Assembly (NCBI RefSeq): GCF_902805515.1 | Contig: NZ_CADCTE010000136.1 | Span: forward strand, 1 to 35,337 | Direction of reading: 5' to 3' | Source: an uncultured Arthrobacter sp. | Lineage (GTDB): Bacteria > Actinomycetota > Actinomycetes > Actinomycetales > Micrococcaceae | DNA: 35,337 nucleotides | Shown here: positions 8,794 to 18,447 of the stretch, in pieces | Layout: the number at the start of each line of letters is the position of its first letter | Position numbering within the stretch: the first letter of the stretch is position 1 | Made by a program: the position numbers and the translations under genes | Notes under the pieces: generated by a model | Told to the model about the DNA's origin: nothing | Databases searched by the model: none | Seen by the model: only the letters and a program-made list of their open reading frames with translations

Positions 8794-9990
8794 GTGAATG
8801 AGACTCTCCAGATCGTAATCTTTTTCGTGATCGCCATCGCAGTCGTCGGCTCCGCCGCCGTCCTGCTGCTCAAGGGGCGCCGCACGCCTCCCGGGGCCTA
8901 CCCGACGATTCGGGATGCCGATGACAGGGGCGGTCTCGACGTTCACGGGGCGACCTCCGTTGACCTTGTCGACGGCGAACTGGCGACCACCCCGGGCGTC
9001 GTCGTCCCCGACGATCTCAGCGGACTCGACGAGGCCGTCATTGAGCTACCGACCACCGAGCGGCCGGAGCCGGTGCAGGGCAGGCTGGCCCGGCTCCGCG
9101 CCCGGCTGGTGCGCTCCAACACCGCCCTGGGCAAGGGCCTGCTGGCGCTGCTGTCGCGGGACAAGATCGACGAGGACGTCTGGGATGAGGTGGAGGAGAC
9201 CCTCCTGCTGGCCGACCTCGGCACCGAGCCCACCACCGAACTGGTCGACGCGCTGCGCGCCCGCGTCAAGGTCTCGGGCAGCCGCAGCCCCGAAGAGGTC
9301 AAGGAGATGCTCCGCGAGGAGCTCATCAAGCTCGTCGACCCCACCATGGACCGGTCGCTGGCAACCGATCGCCACCTCGACCGCCCGGCCATCGTCCTGG
9401 TCGTGGGCGTGAACGGTGTGGGCAAGACCACCACCGTGGGCAAGCTCGCCCGGGTGCTCGTCGCCGAGGACAAGGACGTGCTCCTTGGCGCGGCCGACAC
9501 CTTCCGTGCCGCCGCCGCCGAGCAGCTCGCCACCTGGGGCCAGCGCGTCGGGGTGCCCACCGTGAAGTCCGACATCGACGGCGCCGACCCCGCCTCGGTC
9601 GCCTTCGAGGCGGTCAAGGCCGGGATCGACCAGGAGGTCGACGTCGTGATGATCGACACCGCCGGACGCCTGCAGAACAAGGTCGGCCTGATGGATGAAC
9701 TCGGGAAGGTCAAGCGGGTCATCGAGAAGCAGGGCACCGTCGATGAGGTGCTCCTCGTCCTTGACGCCACCACCGGTCAGAACGGGCTCAACCAGGCAAA
9801 GGTGTTCTCCGAGGTCGTCAACGTCACCGGCATCGTCCTCACCAAGCTCGACGGCACCGCCAAGGGCGGCATCGTCGTCGCCATCCAACGCAGCCTCGGC
9901 GTACCCGTGAAGCTGGTGGGCCTCGGCGAGGGCGCCGACGACCTGGCGCCCTTCGAGGCCGAAAGCTTCGTGGACGCCCTCCTTAACTAG
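8794..9990 (+). CDS. ftsY: Signal recognition particle receptor FtsY
   Basis: 398 residues. The N-terminus carries a hydrophobic segment (LQIVIFFVIAIAVVGSAAVL, residues 5-24), the membrane anchor seen in actinobacterial FtsY, followed by a short acidic linker. The N domain is about 95-195 and the SRP GTPase G domain 200-398, with GVNGVGKTTT (P-loop, about 204-213), DTFRAAAAEQL, DTAGRLQNK, TKLDGTAKGG and the closing GLGEGADDLAPF. FtsY receives Ffh-ribosome complexes at the membrane; both proteins hydrolyse GTP. The start is GTG at 8794, right after a short upstream region shared with the divergent MFS gene. ffh lies 3.6 kb downstream. A strong hairpin follows the stop. Confidence 0.97.
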   Translation: MNETLQIVIFFVIAIAVVGSAAVLLLKGRRTPPGAYPTIRDADDRGGLDVHGATSVDLVDGELATTPGVVVPDDLSGLDEAVIELPTTERPEPVQGRLARLRARLVRSNTALGKGLLALLSRDKIDEDVWDEVEETLLLADLGTEPTTELVDALRARVKVSGSRSPEEVKEMLREELIKLVDPTMDRSLATDRHLDRPAIVLVVGVNGVGKTTTVGKLARVLVAEDKDVLLGAADTFRAAAAEQLATWGQRVGVPTVKSDIDGADPASVAFEAVKAGIDQEVDVVMIDTAGRLQNKVGLMDELGKVKRVIEKQGTVDEVLLVLDATTGQNGLNQAKVFSEVVNVTGIVLTKLDGTAKGGIVVAIQRSLGVPVKLVGLGEGADDLAPFEAESFVDALLN

Positions 9991-9998
9991 AGCCGCGC

Positions 9999-10024
9999 GG
10001 CGCTCCCCGGCTTCGGGGAGCGCC
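9999..10024 (+). terminator. Hairpin terminator after ftsY
   Basis: GGCGCTCCCCG, loop GCTT, CGGGGAGCGCC: an 11-bp perfect stem starting 9 bases after the ftsY stop. There is no T-run, which is common for terminators in very GC-rich actinobacteria. It separates ftsY from the nitrogen-regulated amtB promoter. Confidence 0.75.
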
Positions 10025-10060
10025 GCCGGGCCCAGGGCGGGACGGCCCGTGGTGCGGTGG

Positions 10061-10129
10061 GAAACACCACCGAAACACGGCCGTCACCGCCCTTTTACGT
10101 GGGCGCGGAACCAGTAACCTGCGCGAAAC
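10061..10129 (+). promoter_or_regulatory. Candidate GlnR operator array and promoter of amtB-glnB
   Basis: Four five-base blocks are spaced by exactly six bases: GAAAC (10061), GAAAC (10072), GTCAC (10083), TTTAC (10094). A second group at 10114-10129 reads GTAAC-n6-GAAAC, a perfect match to the a/b half-site pair of the actinobacterial nitrogen regulator GlnR (GTnAC-n6-GAAAC). TTTTAC (10093) and TAACCT (10115) with a 16-base gap could be the -35 and -10. GlnR activates amtB under nitrogen limitation in Streptomyces and mycobacteria; that it acts here is inference. Confidence 0.6.
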
Positions 10130-10209
10130 CTAAACCCTCATGCCCGGAAACACCGGCACGTCACTCTTGAGGAGCGGGAAGTGCCCGCCACCTCTGAGAG
10201 GACGTGAAA

Positions 10210-11852
<1,643 letters not shown>

Positions 11853-11914
11853 ACCCTCCGCCGTCAACCGGCACCGAATAGGTCCTACGGCACTGGATAA
11901 GTCAGCAGGCACCC

Positions 11915-11950
11915 AAAAGGAGGCACCCCCGGCCGGGGGTGCCTCCTTTT
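11915..11950. terminator. Bidirectional terminator between glnB and zwf
   Basis: Left arm 11915-11930 (AAAAGGAGGCACCCCC), loop GGCC, right arm 11935-11950 (GGGGGTGCCTCCTTTT): a 16-bp perfect stem with A and T tracts on either side, so it works as an intrinsic terminator in both directions for the convergent glnB and zwf. Confidence 0.93.
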
Positions 11951-11987
11951 GTCTGCGGTGGCCAGCCGTCGGGGCGAGCCCCCGCCG

Positions 11988-13445
11988 TCAGGCGCCCGGC
12001 AGCGGAGTGTCCAGCTTCGAGGTCTCCCACGACGTCGGGCCCTGGGTTCCGGCGGGGTACTCCTCGAGGGGCACCTCACCGGCGGCCCACGCCGCAAGCA
12101 CCGGCTCGACGATGCGCCAGCAGTCCTCGGCGATGTCGCTGCGCACCGACAGCGTCGGGTCGCCGGAGAGCACCCCGTCAAGGACCTCGCCGTAGGGCAG
12201 CAGGTCCGTGGCGTTCAGTTCGGCCGTCAGGGTCGCGCGGTCGAGGGAGAACATGTCGCCGGGGCCGTTGACGTCCAGGTCGAGCTGAAGCGTGTCGGGG
12301 CCGAACCCGATGCGCAGGCGCGTGGGGGTATCCATCCCGGTGAAACCATGCGGGAGGTGGTTCACCGGTTTGAAGGTGATGAGGGCCTCCTTGCGCTTCA
12401 CTCCGAGGGCCTTGCCCGACCGGAGGATGAACGGCACGCCCGCCCACCGGTCGTTGTTGATGGAGACGGTCACCTCGGCGAGGGTCTCGGTGCCCAGGGA
12501 GCCGTCGACGCCGGGCTCCGCCGTGTAGTCGGGCACCTCGCGGCCCTTGATGCTGCCGGCGGTGTACCGTGCGCGGCGGCTGCTGCCCGGAACACTCATG
12601 TCGATCGAGCTGGCGCGAAGCGCCGACCCGATGTGGTCACGGAGGTCGCGCTCGTGGAGTGTGGAGGGGGCGTTGAGGGCCAGCAGCGCCATGACGTGGA
12701 GCAGGTGGCTCTGGATCATGTCGCGCAGCGCGCCGGCGCGGTCGTAGTAGCGGGCGCGGTTCTCCAGGGCCAGGTCCTCGTCGAAGATCACCTCGACCTT
12801 GTCGATGTGGAGGTTGTTCCAGACCGGCTCGAGGATCCGGTTGGCGAAGCGCATGCCCAGGATGTTGAACACCGTGGCCTTGCCGAGGAAGTGGTCGACC
12901 CGGTGGATGTTGTGCTCCGGGACCAGTTTGGCGAGGCCGAGGTTGAGCTGGTGGGCCGATTCCCGGTCGGTGCCGAACGGCTTCTCCATCACCAGCCGTG
13001 TATCTGCCGGAAGGCCGAACTGGGCGGCGGCGGTGCAGGCCAGCTGGCTCACCGTCGGGGGAAGGGCGAAGTAGATCGCGACGGGACCTTCGAGGGAGGC
13101 GACGAGCTCGGTGAGCACCCCTCCGGCCGTGACGTCGATGTGGTGGTAGGTGCTCGTGTCCCGCACCTCCTGCAGGGCCCGCCTGCCTTGCTCACCGCTT
13201 GTCTCAATCGCCGCGGCGAAGGACTCGTCGATCCGGGCACGCCACTTTTCGTTATCCCAGGGATCCGACCCGGCTCCGACGAGGGTGAGCCCCTTGGCCC
13301 GGCCGGTTCGGATCAGCCGGCCGAGTCCGGGCAGCAGGAGCCTGCCGGTGAGGTCGCCGGAGGCGCCGAGGATCAGGAGCGTCCGGACGCGCGTATCGGC
13401 CGTGACGGCAACCGTTCCGGGTTCTGTAAGGGAAGAAGTATTCAC
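11988..13445 (-). CDS. zwf: Glucose-6-phosphate 1-dehydrogenase
   Basis: About 485 residues. The Rossmann loop LLILGASGDLTGRLLLPGL lies near the N-terminus, EKPFGTDRESAHQLN follows in the middle, and RVDHFLGKATVFNILGMRFAN is the substrate-binding/active-site segment (usually RIDHYLGKE). It oxidises glucose 6-phosphate to 6-phosphogluconolactone and makes NADPH. The start is uncertain: GTG at 13445 (VNTSSLTEPG) has AGGG 8 bases before it; ATG at 13475 would add ten residues but has a poorer binding site. None of the usual pentose-phosphate neighbours (tkt, tal, opcA) is present, so this may be a stand-alone or second zwf. Divergent from ffh. Confidence 0.92.
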   Translation of the reverse strand: MNTSSLTEPGTVAVTADTRVRTLLILGASGDLTGRLLLPGLGRLIRTGRAKGLTLVGAGSDPWDNEKWRARIDESFAAAIETSGEQGRRALQEVRDTSTYHHIDVTAGGVLTELVASLEGPVAIYFALPPTVSQLACTAAAQFGLPADTRLVMEKPFGTDRESAHQLNLGLAKLVPEHNIHRVDHFLGKATVFNILGMRFANRILEPVWNNLHIDKVEVIFDEDLALENRARYYDRAGALRDMIQSHLLHVMALLALNAPSTLHERDLRDHIGSALRASSIDMSVPGSSRRARYTAGSIKGREVPDYTAEPGVDGSLGTETLAEVTVSINNDRWAGVPFILRSGKALGVKRKEALITFKPVNHLPHGFTGMDTPTRLRIGFGPDTLQLDLDVNGPGDMFSLDRATLTAELNATDLLPYGEVLDGVLSGDPTLSVRSDIAEDCWRIVEPVLAAWAAGEVPLEEYPAGTQGPTSWETSKLDTPLPGA

Positions 13446-13463
13446 CCCTACACCCTGCCACTT

Positions 13464-13494
13464 TCGGGCGCCCATGTCTCGCAGTCGGGCGCCC
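13464..13494. promoter_or_regulatory. Paired TCGGGCGCCC repeats between zwf and ffh
   Basis: TCGGGCGCCC occurs at 13464-13473 and 13485-13494, 21 bases apart (two helical turns), and each contains the palindrome GGGCGCCC. They lie in the divergent zwf/ffh region. The spacing suits a dimeric regulator binding one face of the helix, but the sequence is also simple GC-rich DNA. The regulator is unknown. Confidence 0.3.
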
Positions 13495-13573
13495 GGCGGA
13501 CCCGCTTCCGTAGCCTCCTTGGTACCCTTGAGATTGAGTCTTTCCAACCTCCGATGAAAGTAGTTCACGGCCT

Positions 13574-15154
13574 GTGTTCAATTCACTCTCCGACCGGTTG
13601 ACCGCGACGTTCAAAAACCTCCGCGGCAAGGGGCGCCTGACCGAAGCAGATATCGACGCGACGGTCCGGGAAATCCGCCGGGCCCTGCTTGACGCCGACG
13701 TCGCCGTTCCCGTGGTGCGTGCCTTCACCGCCAGCGTCAAGGAGCGCGCGCTCGGACTCGAGGTGTCCCAGGCCCTGAACCCGGGCCAGCAGGTCGTGAA
13801 GATCGTCAACGAGGAGCTGGTGGGCATCCTCGGCGGGGAGACCCGCCGGATCCGGCTGGCCAAGACGCCGCCGACGGTGATCATGCTCGCCGGTCTGCAG
13901 GGCGCAGGTAAGACCACCCTGGCCGGGAAGCTCGCGAAGTGGCTCAAGGGCCAGGGCCACAGCCCCCTGCTGGTCGCCGCCGACCTGCAGCGCCCGAACG
14001 CTGTGCGCCAGCTCCAGGTCAACGGAGAGCGGGCCGGCGTCCCGGTGTACGCACCGCACCCCGGGGTCAGCTCCGAATTCGAGGCCGCCACCGGGGACCC
14101 CGTCGCCGTCGCCCGCCAGGGCGTGGCCGAGGCCCGTACTCGACTCCACGACGTCGTCATCGTTGACACCGCCGGACGGCTCGGCGTCGACGCCGAACTG
14201 ATGCAGCAGGCCGCTGACATCCGTGCCGCGATCAGCCCCGACGAGGTGCTCTTCGTCATCGACGCCATGATCGGCCAGGACGCGGTGAACACCGCGCTCG
14301 CGTTCGATGAAGGCGTCAACTTCACCGGCGTCGTGCTGACCAAGCTCGACGGCGACGCACGCGGCGGTGCCGCCCTCTCGGTCGCCTCGGTCACGGGCAA
14401 GCCCGTCATGTTCGCCTCCACCGGCGAGGGCCTCGGGGACTTCGAGCTGTTCCACCCCGACCGCATGGCCTCGCGCATTCTCGACATGGGCGACATCCTG
14501 ACCCTGATCGAGCAGGCCGAGCAGTCGTGGGACAAGGACGAAGCAGCACGGATGGCGAAGAAGTTCGCCGACCAGGAGGACTTCACCCTCGACGACTTCC
14601 TTGCCCAGATGCAGCAGATCCGCAACATGGGCTCGATGAAGAAGATGCTCATGATGATGCCCGGCGCCGCCGGCATGCGCGAGCAGCTCGAAAACTTCGA
14701 CGAGCGCGAGATCGACCGGGTCGAAGCGATCGTCCGGTCGATGACCCCGCACGAGCGCCTCGCGCCGAAGATCATCAACGGTTCACGCCGGGCACGCATC
14801 GCCCGCGGTTCGGGCGTGCACGTCTCCGAGGTCAACGGGCTGCTTGAGCGGTTCGGCCAGGCCCAGAAGATGATGCGCAAGATGGCCTCGGGCGGCGGCA
14901 TTCCGGGCATGCCGGGGATGGCCGGTCCCGGAGGGTTCGGCGGCCAGCGCAAGAAGGCCGCCGCGGCCAAGGGCAAGAAGAAGGCCCGCTCGGGAAACCC
15001 CGCGAAGGCCGCCCAGGAACTTGCGGCAGCCGAGGCCCGGCGCAGCGCGGCCCGCAGCGCCGCACCGACCGGTGCGGCGTTCGGAAACGCCGGCGACTTC
15101 GACCCGGCGTCGCTGAACCTGCCCAAGGGCTTCGAGAAGTTCCTCGGCAAGTAG
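13574..15154 (+). CDS. ffh: Signal recognition particle protein Ffh (SRP54)
   Basis: 526 residues from GTG 13574 (MFNSLSDRLTATFKNLRGKG). N domain with REIRRALLDADVAVPVVRAF (about 35-54). G domain with LQGAGKTTLAGKLAKWL, QRPNAVRQLQ, DTAGRLGVDAELM and TKLDGDARGGAALS. Methionine-rich M domain about 300-430, including MGSMKKMLMMMPGAAGM and the RNA-binding INGSRRARIARGSGVHVSEVN. The tail carries a lysine block (RKKAAAAKGKKKARSG), then an Ala-rich stretch ending SLNLPKGFEKFLGK. Ffh with 4.5S RNA binds signal sequences on ribosomes and docks on FtsY. The 4.5S RNA gene is not visible here. The binding site before the GTG is weak. Confidence 0.97.
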   Translation: MFNSLSDRLTATFKNLRGKGRLTEADIDATVREIRRALLDADVAVPVVRAFTASVKERALGLEVSQALNPGQQVVKIVNEELVGILGGETRRIRLAKTPPTVIMLAGLQGAGKTTLAGKLAKWLKGQGHSPLLVAADLQRPNAVRQLQVNGERAGVPVYAPHPGVSSEFEAATGDPVAVARQGVAEARTRLHDVVIVDTAGRLGVDAELMQQAADIRAAISPDEVLFVIDAMIGQDAVNTALAFDEGVNFTGVVLTKLDGDARGGAALSVASVTGKPVMFASTGEGLGDFELFHPDRMASRILDMGDILTLIEQAEQSWDKDEAARMAKKFADQEDFTLDDFLAQMQQIRNMGSMKKMLMMMPGAAGMREQLENFDEREIDRVEAIVRSMTPHERLAPKIINGSRRARIARGSGVHVSEVNGLLERFGQAQKMMRKMASGGGIPGMPGMAGPGGFGGQRKKAAAAKGKKKARSGNPAKAAQELAAAEARRSAARSAAPTGAAFGNAGDFDPASLNLPKGFEKFLGK

Positions 15155-15233
15155 CACCCGACCCCGGCCGCAGGCCCGGCCTGCCGCACCGCCGGCGGGC
15201 CGCGGCACGGGCTGACGGCAACAGATTGGCAGC

Positions 15234-15956
15234 ATGACGCAGGAACGCATTGTCTTTGTCCATGGCAGCGGCTCGTTTGGTGCGGCCGCCTGGCCGCGGC
15301 AGCACGGACTGGCGCTTCGCTATGACTGCCTGTTCCTGCGCCGGCACGGCTTCGACGCCGAGGCCGAGCCGCTGCCGACCGACCACGGCGAGGACCAGCG
15401 GATCATCACCGAGGCCCTCGGCGACGGCGGCCACCTGGTGGCCCATTCCCAGGGCGCGATCTCGGCGATGATCACCGCCGTCGAGCGGCCCGACCTGATC
15501 CGCTCGCTCACCCTGATCGAACCGGCGTGCCTGTCACTCACGGCCGACCTGCCGGTCACGGCCGCCCACATCGAACTCGTCACCCCGCTGTTCGAGCAGC
15601 GCAGCGAACTCACCGACGAGCAGTTCCTCAAGCAGTTCGTCCGGCTGCTCTTCGCGGCCGAGGCCGAGCAGCCCGCCACTGAGGACGAGCGCCGCAGCGC
15701 CCGGCGGCTGCGGCTGCAGGCCCCGCCGTGGACCGCGCCGCTGCACATCGTCCCGGGCGTGCCCACCCTGGTGCTGACCGGGGGATGGGAGCCGCTGTAC
15801 GAGGAGGTTGCGGGCTACCTTGCGGGAACCGGGGCCGTGCACCGCGTCACTCCCGGAGCCCACCGCCCCCACGACACCGACGAAGGGGACCGGGTGGTCC
15901 GGGACTTTCTGCGCTCGTCCGCTGTCGAACGTCCCGCCCCTCCGGGAATAAGTTGA
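15234..15956 (+). CDS. Alpha/beta hydrolase
   Basis: 240 residues. FVHGSGSFGAAAW is the oxyanion-hole turn (residues ~8-20), VAHSQGAISAMI the nucleophile elbow with the Ser, and VTPGAHRPHDTDEGDRVV the region of the catalytic His; VLTGGWEPLYEE near 180-191 probably holds the acidic residue. No signal peptide, so cytoplasmic. The substrate cannot be told. The gene starts 79 bases after ffh and its stop lies within the palindrome ahead of the VOC gene, which suggests the two are regulated or transcribed together. The binding site before the ATG is poor. Confidence 0.8.
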   Translation: MTQERIVFVHGSGSFGAAAWPRQHGLALRYDCLFLRRHGFDAEAEPLPTDHGEDQRIITEALGDGGHLVAHSQGAISAMITAVERPDLIRSLTLIEPACLSLTADLPVTAAHIELVTPLFEQRSELTDEQFLKQFVRLLFAAEAEQPATEDERRSARRLRLQAPPWTAPLHIVPGVPTLVLTGGWEPLYEEVAGYLAGTGAVHRVTPGAHRPHDTDEGDRVVRDFLRSSAVERPAPPGIS

Positions 15957-15982
15957 AGCTTCAAGTGTTAACTCCATAAGGA
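15953..15982 (+). promoter_or_regulatory. Palindromic operator and candidate promoter of the VOC gene
   Basis: TTGAAGCTTCAA (15953-15964) is a perfect 12-bp palindrome overlapping the stop of the preceding hydrolase gene. TTGAAG can be a -35, and TAAGGA (15977) a -10 with an 18-base gap, leaving about 20 bases to the ATG. A palindrome over the -35 is the usual place for a MarR-type repressor, a class that often controls VOC dioxygenase genes. The regulator is inference. Confidence 0.45.
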
Positions 15983-16001
15983 CCTTACCTAGGAGGACAC
16001 C

Positions 16002-16931
16002 ATGACCATCGATCTGCTGCCGCCGCACACCGGAATGGCAACCGTCACGCTCAAGGTTGGCAACCTGGACGCCATGGCCCGCTACTACACCGACGCCCTC
16101 GGCCTCGTACAGCTTGCCGGGCCGGACGGCGGTGACCGGGCCGGGCTGTACCTGGGGCGCGGGTCCACCCCGCTGATCCATCTCTCCCCGGCCGCCGGGC
16201 TCCGCCTTCCGGCGCCCACCGAGGCGGGCCTGTTCCACACGGCACTGCTCTTCGCCAGCCGGACCGACCTGGCTGCGACAGTGGCCAGCGCAGCACGCCA
16301 TCCGGACAGCCGGTTCGTCGGGAGCGCCGACCACCTCGTCAGCGAGGCGTTCTACTTCACCGACCCCGAAGGCAACGGGATCGAACTGTACTTCGACAAG
16401 CCGCGGACGACCTGGCAATGGACCGGCACCGGCCCGTCCCGGAGCGTCGTGATGGACAACCGGGCCCTGCCGCCGGCTCAGTACCTCACCGACCACCTGA
16501 CCGAATCGGCCGCCGGCGGCCTGCGGAAGGCGGGCGCCGGCGTCGGGCACGTCCACCTCCAAGTCGGGGACATCGACACCGCGCAGGCCTTCTATGTCGA
16601 CACCCTCGGCTTCGAGCGCACGGCCGGCTGGCACGGGCAGGCCCTCTTCGTATCCGCCGGCGGCTACCACCACCACATGGCGATGAACGTCTGGAACAGC
16701 AGGGGGGCCGGGCCGCGGCAGGACACCCTCGGACTCGGCGAGGTCCTCATCACCGTGCCGGCCGCCGACGACGTCGATGCACTCGCCGACCGGCTGCGGT
16801 TCGCGGGCATCGAACGGCACTCCACGGGGGTGGAACTGCGCTTCCGCGACCCCTGGAACAACAGCATCCGGGTCGCCGTAGGCGCGCCCGCCGCAGGAAT
16901 CGCCCAAACACCCCACCGTCTGGCACAATAG
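16002..16931 (+). CDS. VOC family protein, CatE-like extradiol dioxygenase/glyoxalase
   Basis: 309 residues with two vicinal-oxygen-chelate domains. Domain 1 (about 12-150) begins MATVTLKVGNLDAMARYYTD and has FHTALLFAS and FYFTDPEGNGIELYFDKP. Domain 2 (about 175-300) begins VGHVHLQVGDIDTAQAFYVD, with YHHHMAMNVW and ELRFRDPWNNSIRVAV. The layout matches the Bacillus CatE/YfiE group of catechol 2,3-dioxygenase-like proteins. His and Glu ligands are visible (VGHVH, YHHHMAMN, GIELYF), but the final VOC glutamate in domain 2 is replaced within NNSIRV, so which domain binds metal is unclear. Probable role: turnover of quinones, catechols or reactive aldehydes. A strong AGGAGG (15991-15996) precedes the ATG. 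Confidence 0.85.
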   Translation: MTIDLLPPHTGMATVTLKVGNLDAMARYYTDALGLVQLAGPDGGDRAGLYLGRGSTPLIHLSPAAGLRLPAPTEAGLFHTALLFASRTDLAATVASAARHPDSRFVGSADHLVSEAFYFTDPEGNGIELYFDKPRTTWQWTGTGPSRSVVMDNRALPPAQYLTDHLTESAAGGLRKAGAGVGHVHLQVGDIDTAQAFYVDTLGFERTAGWHGQALFVSAGGYHHHMAMNVWNSRGAGPRQDTLGLGEVLITVPAADDVDALADRLRFAGIERHSTGVELRFRDPWNNSIRVAVGAPAAGIAQTPHRLAQ

Positions 16932-16935
16932 ATTC
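16922..16935 (+). promoter_or_regulatory. Candidate -10 region for the rpsP operon
   Basis: GGCACAATAGATTC overlaps the 3' end of the VOC gene, about 125 bases before rpsP. TAGATT fits the TAnnnT form of an actinobacterial -10; no good -35 is seen. A near copy (GGCACAATGATTC) lies upstream of the DUF3145 gene. Low confidence. Confidence 0.3.
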
Positions 16936-17061
16936 GTACTCGATCCGTGCAGCCCCTCTCTCTGTGCGTGAATTGTGTCCTTTGAACCCCTCCGAATGGC
17001 CCGCCCCACGGGAGCAGGATGACGGGTTCGCCCCTTTCATTATCAAGGAGTGACCACACAA

Positions 17062-17463
17062 GTGGCCGTAAAGATTCGCCTCAAGCGCATGGGCAAGATC
17101 CGCGCACCTTTCTACCGTGTCGTCGTCATGGATGCACGCGCCAAGCGTGATGGCCGTGCCCTCGAGGAAATCGGTAAGTACAACCCCACCGAGGAGCCCT
17201 CGTTCATCGAGATCAACTCCGACCGTGCGCAGTACTGGCTCGGCGTCGGCGCCCAGCCGACCGAGCAGGTCTCGGCACTGCTGAAGATCACCGGTGACTG
17301 GCAGAAGTTCAAGGGTCTCGAGGGCCAGGAAGGCACTCTGCGGACCAAGGCGCCCAAGGAAGCATTCGTTGCTCCCGAAAAGGGTTCAGTGATCGTCCCC
17401 GAGGCCATCACCCCCAAGGCCAAGAAGGCCGAAGAGGCCGCGGAAGCACCCGAGGCCGAGTAA
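17062..17463 (+). CDS. rpsP: 30S ribosomal protein S16
   Basis: 133 residues. [20 protein letters not shown] and [19 protein letters not shown] are the family signature; the S16 core ends near residue 85 and an Ala/Glu/Lys-rich tail ([16 protein letters not shown]) follows, as in other actinobacteria. GTG at 17062 is chosen because it gives the standard MAVKIRL start; an in-frame GTG at 17050 would add four residues. AAGGAG (17045-17050) lies 11 bases ahead. First gene of rpsP-khpA-rimM-trmD-rplS. Confidence 0.98.
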   Translation: MAVKIRLKRMGKIRAPFYRVVVMDARAKRDGRALEEIGKYNPTEEPSFIEINSDRAQYWLGVGAQPTEQVSALLKITGDWQKFKGLEGQEGTLRTKAPKEAFVAPEKGSVIVPEAITPKAKKAEEAAEAPEAE

Positions 17464-17464
17464 G

Positions 17465-17710
17465 TTGCTTGCTGAAGCGCTGGAACACCTCGTCCGCGGC
17501 ATCGTGGATCACCCGGACGACGTCCAGGTGTCCGCGAAGAGCAACCGCCGCGGCGAGACCCTCGAAGTGAGGGTCCACCAGGAGGACCTGGGCCGTGTCA
17601 TCGGCCGCCAGGGCCGCACGGCACGCGCCCTGCGCACCGTCGTTTCAGCACTTGCGGACGGCGAGCCGGTCCGGGTCGACGTCGTCGACACCGACCGCCG
17701 GCACGCCTGA
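17465..17710 (+). CDS. khpA: KH-domain RNA-binding protein KhpA (YlqC/UPF0109)
   Basis: 81 residues, a single KH domain. The GxxG loop is GRQG inside DLGRVIGRQGRTARALRTVV. The TTG start at 17465 lies one base after the rpsP stop (TAAGTTG). KhpA binds RNA, with KhpB in Firmicutes, and this position between rpsP and rimM is typical. No separate binding site is obvious beyond the purine-rich end of rpsP, so translation is probably coupled. Confidence 0.93.
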   Translation: MLAEALEHLVRGIVDHPDDVQVSAKSNRRGETLEVRVHQEDLGRVIGRQGRTARALRTVVSALADGEPVRVDVVDTDRRHA

Positions 17711-17730
17711 GCCCGCACCCCTGCTTTACC

Positions 17731-17768
17731 GTTCGGCCCCTCACCAGTTGATGGTGATGGGGCCGAAC
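17731..17768 (+). terminator. Long hairpin between khpA and rimM (attenuator or partial terminator)
   Basis: GTTCGGCCCC-TCACC, loop AGTTGAT, GGTGA-T-GGGGCCGAAC: a 15-bp stem with one bulged T. A T-run (AATTTTTCC) follows about 15 bases later. It lies inside a co-directional operon, so it may lower expression of rimM and trmD relative to rpsP. Confidence 0.65.
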
Positions 17769-17829
17769 CCGTTTCGCCGCAGAATTTTTCCACCCCCGAT
17801 GTCCCTCACCGGAGCGCAGGAGCAGCACC

Positions 17830-18447
17830 ATGGAAGTACTCGTCGCAAGGATCGGCAAGCCCCACGGAATCCGGGGTGAGGTCACCGTCCAGCTGTTCAC
17901 CGACGCCCCCGAGGACCGCTTTGAGCCCGGGGCGGTCTTCCGGGCCGAGGGCATCACGCTGCCCGAGCTGACGGTCGCCAAGGCCCGCTGGAACAAAGAG
18001 ACCCTCATCGTTGCCTTCGAGCAGGTGCCCGACCGCAATACGGCCGAGACGCTCCGCGGCGGCACGCTGTTCATCGACAGCGACACCACCGACGATGAGG
18101 ACGATGACGCCTGGTACGAACACGAGCTCGTCGGGCTCGACGTGCGCCACGAGGGGAACGTCGTCGGGAAGGTCACCGCACTTCGCACCATGACCGTCCA
18201 GGACCTGCTCGTCGTCGAACTCACCGACGGCCACGAAGTCCTCGTTCCGTTCGTCGGGGAGATCGTCCCCGAGGTGAACCCCGAGGAGGGGTTCGTCACC
18301 GTGAATCCTCCCGCCGGCCTGTTCGAGCTGAACCTTCCCGGCTCCAACTCCGCGCCGGATGACGGGGACGAGCTGGACGGCGGGGTCGACGGCGAGGCCA
18401 ACGGACTGCCCGACGGAGCGAGCCGGGCGGCCGGGGACGGCCGATAG
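17830..18447 (+). CDS. rimM: Ribosome maturation factor RimM
   Basis: 205 residues. N-terminal RimM domain begins [31 protein letters not shown] closes it. The PRC-barrel part has [32 protein letters not shown] and [19 protein letters not shown]. It helps assemble the 30S head and binds S19. The last 30 residues (after LFELNL) are an acidic Gly/Asp-rich tail not needed by the fold. AGGAG lies about 10 bases before the ATG. The TAG stop shares one base with the trmD GTG. Confidence 0.96.
   Translation: MEVLVARIGKPHGIRGEVTVQLFTDAPEDRFEPGAVFRAEGITLPELTVAKARWNKETLIVAFEQVPDRNTAETLRGGTLFIDSDTTDDEDDDAWYEHELVGLDVRHEGNVVGKVTALRTMTVQDLLVVELTDGHEVLVPFVGEIVPEVNPEEGFVTVNPPAGLFELNLPGSNSAPDDGDELDGGVDGEANGLPDGASRAAGDGR

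Noticed and set aside
11949..13601. 550-codon open frame on + across zwf
   Set aside because: Antisense to zwf, with no family features; starts within the glnB/zwf terminator.
15170..15184. Hairpin GCAGGC/GCCTGC after ffh
   Set aside because: Only 6 bp with a 3-base loop and no extension; too weak to call a terminator.
15534..17009. 491-codon open frame on -
   Set aside because: Antisense to the hydrolase and VOC genes.
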